Part shown: positions 63,834 to 64,000 of the stretch, in pieces
Position numbering within the stretch: position 1 is the stretch's first letter
Layout of the letters: each line of letters starts with the position of its first letter
Origin: Brenneria roseae subsp. roseae
GTDB taxonomy: Bacteria; Pseudomonadota; Gammaproteobacteria; Enterobacterales; Enterobacteriaceae
Direction: 5' to 3'
Assembly: GCF_003115845.1 (NCBI RefSeq)
Contig: NZ_KZ819035.1
Location: 1-64,000 of the forward strand
Length of the DNA: 64,000 nt
Made by a program: the position numbers and the translations under genes
The notes under the pieces: model-generated
Databases searched by the model: none
What the model was told of the DNA's origin: nothing
The model's input: the letters and a program-made list of their open reading frames with translations, nothing else

Positions 63834-64000
63834 TTGTTTATGGCCGCCGGTTAACTGCTGAGTTAGCCTCTCGAGGAATAACGGGCCGTTTTATTTTTTC
63901 ACCATTTTGATCTGAACGTGGGTTTCTGCGTTCTGCCGTTTGTCTTCACCATCATGAGTTCGTTACACTCTGATTTGTTAAATACGGTAATTGTCTGGTT

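Noticed and set aside
1-64000. Prophage, insertion sequence, CRISPR array or toxin-antitoxin locus
   Set aside because: No transposase, integrase, phage gene, regularly spaced repeat or small toxin-antitoxin pair was found. E. coli has yafQ/dinJ and yafN-O near dinB, but they are absent here.

Overview
The window is chromosomal DNA of a gamma-proteobacterium of the order Enterobacterales. Most proteins can be aligned by eye, nearly end to end, with Escherichia coli K-12 homologues. The mix of E. coli-like blocks with a purine-catabolic hpx block and a complete methionine salvage cluster fits a plant-associated relative; Pectobacteriaceae (Brenneria/Pectobacterium/Dickeya type) is my best guess, not proven. 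No prophage, transposase, CRISPR array or plasmid function is visible.

Layout. 1-440: end of an rRNA operon (tRNA-Thr, 5S rRNA, terminators). 455-7347: pssA, pat, tapT, trxC on the minus strand, then yfiF on the plus strand. 7559-17409: a minus-strand run with the E. coli order proV-proW-proX-ygaY-ygaZ-ygaH-emrR-emrA-emrB (osmoprotectant uptake, L-valine export, multidrug efflux). 18164-28687: a nitrogen-scavenging block, hpxWXYZ on minus and an RpiR-type regulator, a polar-solute ABC transporter, hpxJ and hpxK on plus. Together these would convert allantoate through ureidoglycine, oxalurate and oxamate to oxalate plus ammonia. Sigma-54 type promoters with exact GG-N10-GC spacing precede both arms, and a good NtrC site lies upstream of the transporter.

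29009-46768: an enlarged ydi cluster (ydiL, an aroL-like shikimate kinase, ydiM, a LysR regulator, ydiN, ydiB, aroD, ydiF, ydiO, ydiP, ydiQRST, fadK). It combines shikimate/quinate enzymes and two MFS transporters with a CoA-transferase, CoA-ligase, acyl-CoA dehydrogenase, ETF and ETF-quinone-oxidoreductase-like set. The architecture parallels the carnitine-reducing cai/fix system. I propose it reduces the conjugated double bond of a shikimate-type acid as its CoA ester; this is the most interesting system in the window. Copies of a small degenerate palindromic repeat are concentrated here.

46780-53141: methionine salvage (omega-amidase, mtnE, mtnBCD, mtnA, mtnK), with arrays of four tandem MetJ boxes at both control regions. 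53171-63788: yajD, fadE (with a FadR-like operator), gmhA, yafJ, yafK, a yafE-like methyltransferase, dinB (with a perfect LexA box), pepD, a small membrane protein of unknown function, and gpt. The last 200 bases hold a gpt terminator and no recognisable gene.
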